Source: Eunapius fragilis (lineage: Eukaryota > Porifera > Demospongiae > Spongillida > Spongillidae). Taken from it: a stretch of DNA of 64,000 bases. Made by a program: the position numbers and the translations under genes. This document shows, in pieces, positions 1 to 10,721 of the stretch. Where the stretch lies: contig OY811978.1 of the NCBI GenBank assembly GCA_963681505.1, positions 7,362,586-7,426,585 of the forward strand. Reading direction: 5' to 3'. The notes beneath the pieces are model-generated. The model saw only the letters and a list, made by a program, of their open reading frames with translations, searched no databases and was not told where the DNA came from. How positions within the stretch are numbered: the stretch's first letter is position 1; the number at the start of each line of letters is the position of its first letter.

Positions 1-720
1 CCGGACCACTTTTGGTCGCCAAAATTGGTCCGGCCGGACCGATTTCCCCCCGGACCAAATTTTTCGTGACAGTACACACCAAAATGAGTCAAATTAAAAT
101 GTCTAAAAGCTGCTGATATTGTTTTACTCAACTCCAAAAACATTAGACACAAAGATCTTTAATGAAATAGTGTGTGGTGTCAATTGACTCAACAGGCCTG
201 AATTGCATTTTCTACTGATATTCCAAGCACTACTTCCCCCCACCCTCTTGATTTTGTCTACCTGAGGATGATTGTCACCCTTCCTCGCTGCTGTGAACGT
301 ATTTGACTTCAAATACATCCTGTTTGATCGAAGTCATCAATGCATGGATGCCATCAAACAGAACGAAAAAAAGAGTCATCAGAAGAACTGAAGAGTGCGC
401 AATGTACATATTTACCTTTTGCCCAGTCGAATTCTTTTTGGTTTTTTTTTTTTTTTGAAGACCTCTCCATCTCTCAAAGTAAGTGTTGCAGCCTTTCTTC
501 TGATGACTCTTTTTTCGTTGCTGCATGGTACTACTCTCAAGATACCTCCCATCAAACAAGTTAAGACATGCCTTTTCGACCAGATCTTCATTTTCATACG
601 CACACATCTCTCTAGCAGTTTCTGATGCAGTTACACGTGCTTTCACACTTCTAAACGCATGCGATTCGAGTGGGACCGTTTGTGACGGGGGCGGACCAAA
701 TATTAAAAGATATTTATTCA
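1..720. other. Non-coding left edge
   Basis: No convincing gene is seen. The first 60 bases carry several copies of a GGTCCGG/CCGGACC word, including the perfect 14-bp palindrome GGTCCGGCCGGACC at 27-40. The short open frames at 275-778 are low-complexity (poly-T/poly-A linked) and have no recognisable domain. Confidence 0.5.
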
Positions 721-1011
721 CAAGTAAATAAAAACATTCTCTATGAGAAAGTTGGTGGCATATAGGATTTGAAGGCAATGGTGGTGTACAATGGAAGGAA
801 ACAAGGGTCTAATAATAAGGGAAAATGGAATAGTCCTATAATTAGCACACGAACAACATACTATATCCTACATATAGAAATGTGCTAAATATATAGGACT
901 ATTCCATTTTCCTTTATTATTAGACCCTTGTTTCCTTCCATTGTGCACCACCATTGCCTTCAAATCCTATATGCCACCAACTTTCTCATAGAATATGTTT
1001 TTATTTACTTG
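721..1011. repeat. Fold-back MITE, family A, copy 1
   Basis: This is a long inverted repeat. The left end CAAGTAAATAAAAACATTC matches the right end as its reverse complement, and the arms of about 120 bp pair almost throughout around a short loop near 850-880. The arms share the family words for GAGAAAGTTGGTGG, TAGGA, AAACAAG and TAGTCCTATA. No protein is encoded. At least five intact and several diverged relatives occur in the window. Confidence 0.9.
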
Positions 1012-1815
1012 TTTCATTGATTTTTATTCATACCCGATTATGAGCCGTATAGCATGTTAAGTAATCCATCTTGATATGAGAGGGAGGTTGTAAAGGTACG
1101 ACACACCTTTGAGTGACCTTAACTCTTTTCACCGAGCGAGATGTACGTTCAGGACTATGGCAATATCGCTGTCTTTAGCTTTTCAGGATCTGCTCGATAC
1201 CTTGCGCGTCGAGAGGTCCGTTTCTTTTCAGGCTCTGCTCGATAGTTTTCACGTTGAGAGGCCCGCTTCTTTTCAAGCTCTGCTTTGTAGTTCCGCTCGG
1301 ACTGAATCTAATACGTCCGTCTCTAGTTTTGAGGTGAAAAAAAAAAAAAAACTTCAATAAGAGCGTCAAACCTACAACGATCGAATAACAAGAATGATTA
1401 TAGCACGCACGTGCACGTTATTAAATACATGCATGTAGTATAAAACATGCCACAGTTAATTACCACTACGTGTAGTGCCCAGACCGTACACATTTGATTA
1501 CATCATGTATACTGCTAGTACTTCGTATAAAGAGCGAAGTAGGACCTATCCGAGTCGTGTCAGTGCAGTAAGTATAACTGTACGTGATTTGCTAACACAA
1601 CCACCGAGATATATCATGTAGCCTCGAGACGTTTTGACCACAGAAGCGAGAATTCCAACGAATTCTGAAGCGATTGGTGTGATTTTCATTTCTTAAAAGT
1701 GTTCCTATCCCGAGTTATGCGTGGTCAAGTACAACAAAAGAAGAACGAGAAATCCGTGGGACTGGGTACGAGTTTGGAAAATAGTTTTGTTCTGTACAAC
1801 CACGCGGTTTTATGA
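1012..1815. repeat. Diverged family B repeat next to MITE A
   Basis: Positions 1655-1800 resemble the family B sequence that flanks other MITE A copies (TTCTGAAGC, GTTCCT..CCCGAGTTATGCG, ACTGGGTACGAG, ACCACGCGGTT). Positions 1180-1310 hold two to three tandem copies of a roughly 56-bp unit (GCTCTGCTCGAT..GAGAGG..CTTTTCAG). The short open frame across the tandem copies is repeat-derived and not a recognised protein. Confidence 0.6.
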
Positions 1816-2106
1816 CGTTAGATGTGACATCTGATAGATGCAAAGATACATGATGATTAATGGTAACCCCCTATACTTAGCAGCAAATAACTTATAATGC
1901 TCATTGATCAATCTATGTAGGGTAGCAATTTCATCAGTGCTGATTATGGGCTTTATGACCAGCTCAACAATTCTACACAAATGCCATAGAAATTTATATG
2001 CAGGTGTTGTGAATGAATGCAAGGCCGGGCATATATGAAAGCAAAGTTCTTCCACTGTTGCACTGTAAACCCAGCCAACCCTCATAAATTTCATATTAGA
2101 AGGCAA
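1810..2106 (-). pseudogene. Transposon-type protein fragment
   Basis: A 98-residue open frame contains an ordered stretch: residues about 14-45 with VEELCFHICPALHSF, then LWHLCRIVELVIKPI, then STDEIATLHRLINEHYKLF. It has the look of the middle of a large transposon-encoded protein, and the frame degenerates after residue 80. The family name is not certain. It has no start or end signals of its own and sits next to MITE A and B repeats, so a broken mobile-element gene is the best reading. Confidence 0.4.
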
Positions 2107-2404
2107 CCTGCCTACATCATATGGTACTTTTTTTTAAGCGATTGTAAAATTCAGATACTTTTTCTCTTGCAAAGATGCTAAGCACAACTTTGCTTCATTA
2201 TGAACCATTCCCAACAGACATGTATGCATTGGGGCCATAGTTGTTGCGTCGAAGTACAGCAATCGAAAATTATGCTTAAGTATTCGAGTTCAAAATTTTA
2301 TACAGCATTGAATGCGAGGACCATACGTTGCAACAGAGCGCCATACGTAGGCTAAAACAGCACTTTTCGCCTACGTGTAGGCGTTTGTTCGATCTATCAT
2401 TAAA

Positions 2405-2645
2405 TTCCAAGAAATAAAATCATTCTCTATTTGAGAAAAGTGGTGGCACATAGGATTGGAAGGCAATAGTGGTGTAAAATGGAAGGAAAGTTCAAACAAG
2501 GGTCTAATAATAAGGGGAAATGCAATAGACCTATACTTAGCAAGTTTGTAGGACATTATGTCGTATGTGCAAAATATAGGACTATCCATTTTCCCTTATT
2601 ATTTTGTTTCCTTCCTTCCAATCCAATATGCCACCAACTTATCAT
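2405..2645. repeat. Fold-back MITE A, diverged copy 2
   Basis: The arms AAATCATTCTCTATTTGAGA...GGTGGCACATAGGATTGGAAGG and the complementary right arm ending CCAATATGCCACCAACTT flank a loop around 2540-2575. It is more diverged than copies 1, 4 and 5, and most similar to the copies at 24961 and 43836. Confidence 0.8.
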
Positions 2646-2740
2646 GTGTTTGTTTTCTTCATGTTAGATAGCTATATTGATCCTGAAGTGTGTACAGTGG
2701 TACACAAATAGTATAGGTCTATTGCAGGCAATTGTGAAAT

Positions 2741-4582
2741 GAAGAATGCAACCTTTTCTTGACATCTATTTTACAAAATGGGCTTACCCAGCTTGTTAAT
2801 CTCCCTACTCGTGGTAATCACTGTATCGACCTTGTGATGGTTTCTGATGTAAGTATGATGTTTGATATTTCAGTTGTTGATCCCTTTGTTGTCTCTTGTG
2901 ATCATTCATCTGTTGAATTCATGGTTATATGTCCTTGCAATCATCCCGCAAACTCTATCTCATATCGTCGAGATTTTAGGATTGCAAATTACCCTTTGAT
3001 GATATCTTTCCTTCTGGATATCGATTGGCTAATGCTTCAACAATCTTGTTAATTCAGTTGATGAATTTTGGAATGTTTTCTCTATGAAGCTCAATGAATG
3101 CATTGAGAGGTTTGTTCCTTTAAGAATTAATTGTGTCATGTAGCAAACTACCACGTCTAAAGCATATTCGCAAATTGTTACTCTTAAAGAAAAAGTGGTA
3201 TCATAAGGACAGAGTGGTCTACAAAAAAAATTGCTAAAGAATATCAACTTGCAACACAGTCCTTTTATGATTCTCATGAATGTAATATTATCAACGGTAA
3301 CAGTAACAATTTATCCAAACTATATTCATATGTTAAATCAAAACTAAATTACACATCTTCTATTCCGCCCCTTATGAAGACTGATGGTTCTCTTGCTATA
3401 ACCGATCGTGACAAATGCAATGTTTTAAATGATTACTTTGCTTCTGTTTTTACCATTGATAATGGTGTTTTACCCATCTTCCATCCAAAAGTTTCTTGTG
3501 TCCAGCCATATCAACAAGTTGAGTTTACTTACAGTAAAGTGTTATGTACCCTGAAGCGTCTTCCTTCTAAATATTCCAGAACACCAGATGATTTACCTTC
3601 TGGATTTTTAAAATCAGTTGCTTCTGCCATTGACTTTCCATTGTCCAGGCTTTTTACAATGTCTATCGACTGTGGGAGCATACCTCAGGGTTGGAAACAG
3701 GCAATTGTTTGTCCCGTTTTCAAAAAAGGTTCCCGTAAATTACCTAGCAATTATCGTCCGGTTTCTCTTACCAGTGTTTGTTGCAAAGTAATGGAGTCTA
3801 TTGTGTACAAATCAATGGTTTTCTTTCTTCGTTCTAATAGCCTTATCTCCAAAGATCAGTTTGGCTTTCTTGCCAGGCGTTCTACTTGTACCCAATTGCT
3901 AATCACACTTAATGAATGGACTCTCCATACTGATATTCGTTCTAAAATTGATTCTGTATATATAGACTTTGCTAAAGCCTTTGATTCTATCCCTCATAGA
4001 AAGCTGCTATATAAGGTAGAGTGCTATGGGTTTACTCCCCACTTGGTGAGGTGGTTATCTTCATTTCTTATGAATCGTTTTCAGCAAGTTTATACTGATC
4101 AGTCTTTATCTTCTTCCCTACCTGTTACCAGTGGTGTTCCTCAGGGATCAGTGCTTGGACCCCTATTATTCCTCATTTATATCAATGACCTTCCGGATTG
4201 TTTAGTACCACCAGTTCAAGCTAAAATATTTGCAGATGATACCAAACTATATGCTACACATTCTTCTGATTCATCCTCACCTTTGTCTATGTCTTTGTTG
4301 AATTTTTGTATGTGGTCTGAAACGTGGCAGCTTAAAATTGCTTTTCAGAAGTGCAGTGTAATATCCTTTGGACATAACTCTGCAAGCAATTCTTACTCCC
4401 TGGGTGGTGTGCTGCTAAATAGGGTTTTTGATATTTGTGACTTAGGTGTTCATATTACATCTGATTTTAAACCCAGTTTACATTGTGCATCTATTGCTGC
4501 AACCAAACGACCAAAAGAAGTGCTAAATATAGGATTTTTGATTCATTACTCTTTTCTCAAAACCTTGTTCCCTTCCTTTTAA
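2741..4582 (+). pseudogene. Non-LTR retrotransposon (LINE): endonuclease end plus reverse transcriptase
   Basis: The frame at 2759-3052 encodes the C-terminal end of an exonuclease-endonuclease-phosphatase type endonuclease (NLPTRGNHCIDLVMVSD, then a CDHSSVEF motif). After frame breaks near 3050-3240, an open frame continues through 3374 to 4582 as a reverse transcriptase. It shows YIDFAKAFDSIPHRKLL (first catalytic Asp), SGVPQGSVLGPLLFLIYIND and the FADDTKLYA catalytic box. This is the order of Jockey/CR1-like LINEs, whose enzyme copies element RNA into DNA at the nicked target. The 5' half is missing and the frame is interrupted. The last about 22 residues (after TKRPKE, about 4516) are encoded by the right arm of a family A MITE, so the C-terminus is chimeric. 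Confidence 0.85.
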
Positions 4583-4652
4583 CACCACCATTGCCTCCAA
4601 TTCCTAAATCCCACCAACTTTCTCGTTAGAGAATGCTTTTCTTTACTTGTGT
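4517..4652. repeat. Right half of a MITE A, fused to the LINE
   Basis: It reads from AAATATAGGA through TTAACACCACCATTGCC to CCACCAACTTTCTCGTTAGAG and TTTACTTGT, the right arm of family A. No matching left arm sits directly before it; the LINE sequence abuts it instead. Confidence 0.75.
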
Positions 4653-5169
4653 ACTTACCATTCCTCAGTGGAGATACATTTACATTGAGCTTATGTGGTC
4701 ACAGATTATTCTGAACAATCCTGCCTTCTTGTGAAAATGCATGTAATATTGTATTGCTTGTTTCTTCTCTATGTTGATGCATAGTGACTTTAATATGAAA
4801 TTTTGCTGGCATGTCATCAATCTGAATTCTCTGGCATGATCAAATAAAATGTGTGCTTAACCAAGCACTAACATTTTCTAATTGGGAATACACACACAGA
4901 CGATTTACACTGTTATATTTATACACTGTAGATATGTGACTGCATGCATAAGGGTTCTTGTATGTTGGACTTTCATATAAGCTTGCACATATGTTTAAGA
5001 AGTCCCCCCCCCCCCTTTTTTTACTCTGCACTAAGACATCGGCTGGTGAGACATGTCAGGTGTAAGACCACTGCCTTCCTCCACCTTTACCCTTAAATGT
5101 GCTTGATGGCAAAGCACAACAAAAACATCTCACAGATGGTTATGGCGGAAAACCACATCACCTCCTCGC
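4653..5169. other. No gene seen
   Basis: AT-rich non-coding sequence with a C10 run near 5004. No exon, repeat boundary or RNA gene was recognised. Confidence 0.5.
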
Positions 5170-5936
5170 CTACATGTAGCTTGCATAGTGATGTAATGGG
5201 TCCAAAGCTATGTCAGTGCAAAGAGGACATGAAAGCCCTCTAGAGATGTCCACACCTAACCACAACTGGATTGCTACACAAAGCTCACTTGGGTCCAGGT
5301 GCAAACCTAACTCCATTGTAGGTAACACAGTAAGCCATGAAGATGCAAGGGGCACCGATATAGAAAGAAGGCGAGCATTATTAGGCAGCATCCAATAGGG
5401 ACCTAAAGCATTTAAGATCAATACAACAGAAACAGTTTTCTGGTGAACAGGTGATGTGACACAATGGACCTGTGGTATTGAAGGTGTCAATAGCATTAGT
5501 AAGGTGGTGATTACCCTCTATAGCATGAGACAATGTAGGCAGCACAAGAGTGTGGAGCGCAACAGAATGTAGACCAAGCCCACCATATTTCAGAGCCTGC
5601 GGCCAAGCAGAGTCAGTTTTAGATCTGATCCAGAACAAATGAGAAGATCTGTGACTGGGCAAAGGCTTTCAAAGGTCAAACGTTAGGCTTGGAAGCGTAC
5701 TCCTTGCAAAATGCACCACACATATGGAATATAATAAAAGCCACCTGAGGGTCAATGGCTGCAATTTTGGACAACTTCACCACATCGTTGCGCTTTACAG
5801 AAATGAAATTAGTACAATGCAGGTAATCCCCAATGGGAGCACCAAGTATGTCCAAGTGTGGGGCATGGGAAACCTTCATTGAAGTAGGGAACATTGCAAT
5901 GCCAAGGTCTTCAACAAGGGTAAGAGCTCGCACCAA
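5170..5936 (-). pseudogene. Retroelement polymerase C-terminal region, frameshifted
   Basis: Three overlapping minus-strand frames read as one decayed polypeptide. 5936-5676 has HLDILGAPIGDYLHCTNFIS then DPQVAFIIFHMCGAFCK. 5662-5381 has DSAWPQALKYGGLGLHSVAL. 5496-5170 has WLTVLPTMELGLHLDPSELC, then CPLCTDIALDPLHHYAS. This order (GAPIG, GGLGLRS-like, LHLDP-like, CPLC..ALDPLGHH-like) is that of the region downstream of the reverse transcriptase in a family of invertebrate retroelements. At least two frame shifts make it non-functional. The CxxC..HH residues suggest a metal-binding segment. Confidence 0.6.
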
Positions 5937-6088
5937 TGCTGATTTAGTTCCAGCTAAGACACCACCATCATGATAACAAGCTTCTTATTATAGTAAATCT
6001 TGGCACTCATTGTCAGCATATAGATTATTTTATTAAAATAAGTATTACAATACATACACATGGGTGCAATCTTAAACATAGCCTATAG

Positions 6089-6289
6089 TTAATTCAAAAT
6101 ACATCTGGTGAGGATGGCAGTGGCATTGGCCCTCACTAGATGGAGGTTGAGTCTGCCATAGATGTCTCTAAGTACAGCTGACTTGGGCCTGCATGTAAGA
6201 GTGGCAAGCCGAGAAGCCAGCTGTGAGAAGGCTTCAAAAGCTTCATTTCCCCATGCACCATAAGTCTCTGCTACCAGGGGAACACACAA
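6089..6289 (-). pseudogene. Retroelement polymerase extreme C-terminus
   Basis: The 66-residue frame contains VPLVAETYGAWGNEAFEAFS, then SRLATLTCRPKSAVLRDIYG and LNLHLVRANATAIL. This is the usual last segment of the same retroelement polymerase family found at 5170-5936. It lies upstream of that relic on the same strand, which is the wrong order for one element. It is therefore a second copy or a rearranged piece. Confidence 0.6.
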
Positions 6290-6743
6290 CCAGCTGAGTT
6301 CTTTGCATTTATTATTATTATTATTATTAAAATGTCTGAAAATCTTTGGATTTTATTGCTGAACATAGCTGGACAGTATCTAGAGGTATTTGCAGTTCGG
6401 AGAAAATATAGAAGGGTAATTTAAACACAGTTCCATAGATAACTTGAGCATTTCTATTTCTACATCAGTATGCTATATCTATGTACATATAGGACAATTG
6501 AGTTGGATGGATCCTATACAATAAGACAACAGATGACTCAAAATCCCCCCTACCCCCTTAGTACTGATTCCCACATGTACATGTAGGTGTGTTATCTTTT
6601 CAAAACCACTAGACACATTATGCAATAATGTACAATAAACATGCATGTAGCTATACATTCAACTATACATTCAACTGACTTTGTAAACACATAAAATTTT
6701 CCATTTGATGTGTTTGAACAACTAATATTCATGAACAAAATTG
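6290..6743. other. No gene seen
   Basis: AT-rich, with a short (ATT)n run near 6308. It is probably the 3' flank of the integrase-like element. Confidence 0.4.
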
Positions 6744-8123
6744 TCATGTACTAACATGAACATGAGTATGAACAAACAGTTTAGTAACTGCAAACCTCCG
6801 AAGAATGTTTTCTTGCAAGTTCGTGCTTTCTGCTGGAGGTAGATGGTGAAGTTCAGCATCTAATTCTGTTCTTTGTTCATCAGTTAGTAGTTCTGGTTGA
6901 TCATCCACTGCAATTGTCTGATTATCTAAGGATGTTGGACCATCCCAGTCCATGCCATATTCTGGCAGCAGCTGCCAAAATAGAATATACACATCTAGGC
7001 ATGTTAACAAAATCACAGTAACACAGTTTACCACTTGTGAAAGTCCTGATTGTATGACAGATGTATGCTCAGAAGCTTCCATAACTACAAGACCCATAAT
7101 CCACATTTGCATCGGAGATCTGTAATTTTCTGTTCTGAGTGGATGATGTGCCCAGCCATGTCTGAATCCATCCAGGTGCCTCTGTATTTCATCCATAATA
7201 ATGTAGTGCAAAGCATACAAGTCAAAAGGGTCATTGAGATCAAGTACATGGATATCCTCCATGAAGTAGAAAAAGAGGTTGACACAACCATCAAACAGAT
7301 CTCTCCATAGTCGCTCTATTCTTTGATTATGCACACTTCTCCCAGTAATGGCACTACCTCGCTGGGCGCCCCTGTTTTCAACCATGTACCGCGACACAAG
7401 AATATTTTCTCCTCCTTTGTCTGTTCTTACTCTCGAAGGTAGACCGTGCGAAATGCCGCCAAAACAGTTGTTGCGCGATTGGTGTCACATAGCATTAGGG
7501 GAAGGGACACTGTAAATACGGCGATGTAATGCTATGCGGAAGCGAGTAACAACAGCTGTTGGGTTAACTCTTCTTAAAGACTCTCTAACACGTTCTCTCT
7601 GCACTATGATTCCACTACTCCTTAAGCGCCCTGTGACTGATTTTTCCCCACACTTTGGATTATTATTAATTAGCTGCCCAATTAACAAATCCAGATCGTT
7701 ATCAACCAGGGTAGTGTAGTTTCTCAAGCTTATATTCAAATCGTGGAAACGCCGTTCTACAGTACTCTCACTACATCCAAACATTTCAGCTATGTCTCGA
7801 ATTTTGAAACCATTTTCTACAAGGTATCTCAACCTTCCCTCCTCAATACTAACTTTAGGTCGACCCCTTCCTGGACATATCGAGTGCAAGGATTGTTCAA
7901 TGAAGCACTGAATGCTTTGCACAAGATTTGCAAGAGATATTATGATGTCAGACCCATGAAAACGATCTTCCATTGTTATCGCAAAACCAAACAGTGTTTC
8001 ACATACCGAAAGAATGTTTTCCATTTCGTCCATGTCTTGAACACTATCATCATTTCTTATGCAATGAAGAACACTATGTACAGCCTCATAAAAGCTTTGC
8101 AGCAACTCAGTGTTATCCGCCAT
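6744..8123 (-). pseudogene. Integrase-core (DDE) transposon protein with internal deletion
   Basis: The N-terminal frame (8123-7485) starts MADNTELLQSF. It holds a resolvase-like helix-turn-helix at residues about 100-130 (GRGRPKVSIEE..IRDIAEMFGCSESTVERRF), followed by SVTGRLRSSGIIVQRERVRE and YSVPSPNA. The C-terminal frame resumes upstream of 7397 with [20 protein letters not shown] (second catalytic Asp). It continues with [15 protein letters not shown] (probable catalytic Glu), [11 protein letters not shown] and [20 protein letters not shown]. This is the layout of integrase-core proteins that are abundant in marine invertebrates. At about 7484-7500 the segment expected between YSVPGPN-like and DNNRA-like motifs, which carries the first catalytic Asp, is missing and the frame shifts. 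The copy should not be catalytically active. Confidence 0.75.
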
Positions 8124-8580
8124 TTACATTAGTAATGCATCACGCGCAATAACTATCATATCGTGCATGCGCATCTGTGTGTGTGCCCGGTACTAAATAA
8201 ATTACAAGCGCAAATAAAACTGTTTGCAAGATGTTGAAGTAGGCTGGATGAGGCAATGAATCAAGCAAGTCTGCGCCACCAGCCTAGGCATTCCCAGCTC
8301 ATGCCCAGTTCGGTCAGCCATGCGGTTTCCACAGCCGGTGAACCGCGAAGACCCACATGTACGGGTACCGGTCAGGCAGATCAACCATGCTGTTCGCGAT
8401 CGGGTCAGTATCAATGTAGTTTTGCGTAGCGGCCGCAATTTTAGCATGTATCGTCATATAGGTTTACAACAAGCGGCCGAAGCCCTCGATTGGGCCATTA
8501 CGCGATTTGACGCATAACGTTCCGCACAGGTCCTGAGTACAGACCAGCATAAACACGCATGCTTTTACACAATGGTATAT
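8124..8580. other. Probable 5' end of the integrase-like element
   Basis: GC-richer than its surroundings (for example GCGGCCGC near 8430). Open frames on both strands at 8202-8517 have no recognised motif. The element boundary was not found. Confidence 0.35.
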
Positions 8581-8770
8581 AATGTCATTCACTACACTTG
8601 TATACCTGTTTTATTAATGACCCAGCTGCATATGTGTTTCACCTTTATATTGATAGATGGTCTACTCTGTTAGGCCATTAATTGGTAGCACATATTCTAG
8701 CTACGTGTACTTCCTCTAACCTCTTGACCTGTTGCATAAAAATACCATGAATGTATGATATATAAGTTAA
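8581..8770 (+). other. Receptor intron remnant (unit 0), paralogous to 54556-54690
   Basis: TACCTGTTTTATTAATGACC, the AGCTGCAT..TTTATATTGATAGATGG stretch, and GGCCATTAATTGGTAGCACA then TGTACTTCCTCTA match the sequence after exon 9 of receptor 3 with scattered differences. This anchors the exons at 10047 and 10520 as the 3' part of a receptor 3-type gene whose upstream exons are not in the window. Confidence 0.65.
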
Positions 8771-9354
8771 TCATTTAGCCTTCAATAGTATCCCTGGCTA
8801 TTTATACTTCAATGCCAAATAAGGTATACACTCAATCGCTTTAGTTCACAAGAGTAGAAAGATTGATGCTGCTCTAAAGTGCATAGTTTTGTGACATAGA
8901 AACATGTTACTGTTCATTTTTCAACAACAACAAGAGAATATTTCAGTTTTCTCTCCAGTTGCATACCACTTTTTTTTATTCCATGCATTATTCACAGCAA
9001 TCTGGCCTATATGTAGTTTCTGGTACACCTAATTTGAAGCCATTTGGATGCTTATAGTTTAGTTTAAACTGTCTGACCATGTAGCATTGGCGCAGAGCAA
9101 TGGTAAAACATGTTGTACTTGACCTTGTACAGTAATGTGCTAAAAATAGGAGATCAATAGCATTAACCATTCTGAAGTTACATTAACACTTATGGCTTGT
9201 TACATTCAGAATGGTTGAGATTGTTTCCATGATCACCATCTGATCATCAGTAAACACAAGTGCTTAATTGGTTAATGATTGGCTGAAGTACCATGGCATT
9301 AATATTTATTTAGCTGCCTTATACCTTGTGTTAGTACACCATTCATTATTGCTA

Positions 9355-10030
9355 CAAGTAAATAAAAACATTCTCTACGAGAAAGTTGGTGGGATATAGG
9401 ATTTGATTATGACATTGGTGGTGTAAAAAGCTGGAAACAAGGTCTTATCAGAAGGGAAAATGTCATAGTCCTATATTTAGCACATTTCTAGGGCATGTGT
9501 TGTTTGTGTGCTAAATATAGGACTATGACATATTCCCTTCTGATAAGACCTTGTTTCCTTGCTTTTTACACCACCAATGTCATAATCAAATCCTATATCC
9601 CACCAACTTTCTCGTAGAGAATGTTTTTATTTACTTGTTTTCTTAATTTTTTTTCATATATTATATAAAAGCGAGTCCTCCAGCCGATTCTGAAGCTATT
9701 GGTGAAATTTTCATCGCTTAGAAATGTTCCTGTCCTGAGTTATGCGTTGCCAAGAAGAAGGAGGAGAAGAAGAAGAAGAATAAGAAGACGACCCGCCCCT
9801 TGTTCCGAGACTGGGTACGAGTACGGGCAGTACACTCTTGTTCTCAACAACCACGCGGTTCAGCGACATGAAACAAAAACGAAACTAGTCATTTTTGACT
9901 TCTAGATCGATTGCTAAAACAAGCTACACGATCCGATCGTCGGGAGTGTTGTTACAGACGGGTCGCGGTTTTTTAATGACATTCATAGTCGTGGTCAAAT
10001 CCTATATGGAAGTTTCTAACGAAACTTCCG
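9355..10030. mobile_element. Composite MITE A plus B element
   Basis: A full MITE A (9355-9637) is followed by the B sequence (9638-10030), which ends in the small hairpin GGAAGTTTCTAACGAAACTTCC read in reverse. The same A+B association, inverted, is found at 22516-23269, and diverged versions at 45377-46472 and 56947-60483. So the two parts move together. The Arg-rich frame at 9699-9905 is the (GAA)n-rich centre of B. Confidence 0.85.
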
Positions 10031-10046
10031 ATTAACTTTCATTCAG

Positions 10047-10133
10047 GCCCAATATGCTGATATTGCATTAGACCCAATACCATTCACTGCACCGAATGAA
10101 GGACAACCTGTGGTCTATTCTCAGGTAACATGA
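10047..10133 (+). CDS. Receptor 0 cytoplasmic tail exon with ITIM-like motif
   Basis: After the acceptor TTAACTTTCATTCAG the only open frame reads AQYADIALDPIPFT, then APNEGQPVVYSQVT and a stop at 10131-10133. Alternatively the exon is spliced at CAG/GTAACA (10124). It contains two tyrosine motifs: QYADI and VVYSQV. The second fits the ITIM pattern (V-x-Y-x-x-V) that recruits SH2 phosphatases in animals; the function here is inferred. Exon 9 of receptor 3 ends in phase 0 and this exon starts in phase 0, so it plausibly follows that type of exon. The A+B element ends only 16 bp upstream. Confidence 0.5.
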   Translation, partial: AQYADIALDPIPFTAPNEGQPVVYSQVT

Positions 10134-10519
10134 GGTAAGACACATAACTTAAACATGTATAGCATGCTGTTGGCCAGCCTCTTATGGGTGTAAATGTGTA
10201 ACAGGCTTATCATTATGTAGGTGGATTGATAATGTGCAGATGTTGTAAGCTCCAGGGACAAAGGCTGCCAGCCACTTGGACAAGCAACTCGGTAGCACAC
10301 ATAAAAATATAGCAATCACAAACGTCTAGAACAATTGACAGCTACCTCGCACTGGTTATTCCCCACTCTGTGGGCCCAAACACAAAGGAGACCATCCATT
10401 TGTCCATACACTACTATATAAGACGAAAAAAATACAATCACAGTTTCCCCTATGGCATCAGAGGGGTTTGAAGGGGTGGATGATTGCTCAATATTATTTT
10501 TGTCTTCTCCCATCCCCAG

Positions 10520-10721
10520 AAGATCAGCAAACTCAGAGTGCAACACAGCAAAGTTCACAGGCGCAACTACTACTGGAATTACGTGAACAACTAAAGAAAA
10601 TGAATGACCAACTAAGGCCAAAGATCAGGAAATGGAGGAACAACTAAAGGCCAAAGACCAGGAAATGGAGAAACAACTAAAGGCCAAAAATTTGGAGTTG
10701 AGTGAAATTAGCAAAAGATGA
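10520..10721 (+). pseudogene. Glutamine-rich coiled-coil terminal exon, one-base frameshift
   Basis: After the acceptor CTCCCATCCCCAG the frame reads DQQTQSATQQSSQAQ, then LLLELREQLKKMNDQL. The following heptad-like repeats QEMEEQLKAKD, QEMEKQLKAKN and ISKR-stop are in another frame. The break is a missing A in CAACTAAGGCC (about 10614) compared with CAACTAAAGGCC in the next two repeats. It is either a pseudoexon, a sequencing error, or the end of receptor 0. Coiled-coil assignment is from the hydrophobic/charged periodicity. Confidence 0.45.

Noticed and set aside
9699-9905. Arg-rich protein in sequence B, also seen at 22641-22886 and 45781-45969
   Set aside because: The Arg tract is a (GAA)n run. 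Frames differ between copies and are interrupted in the copy at 57102.
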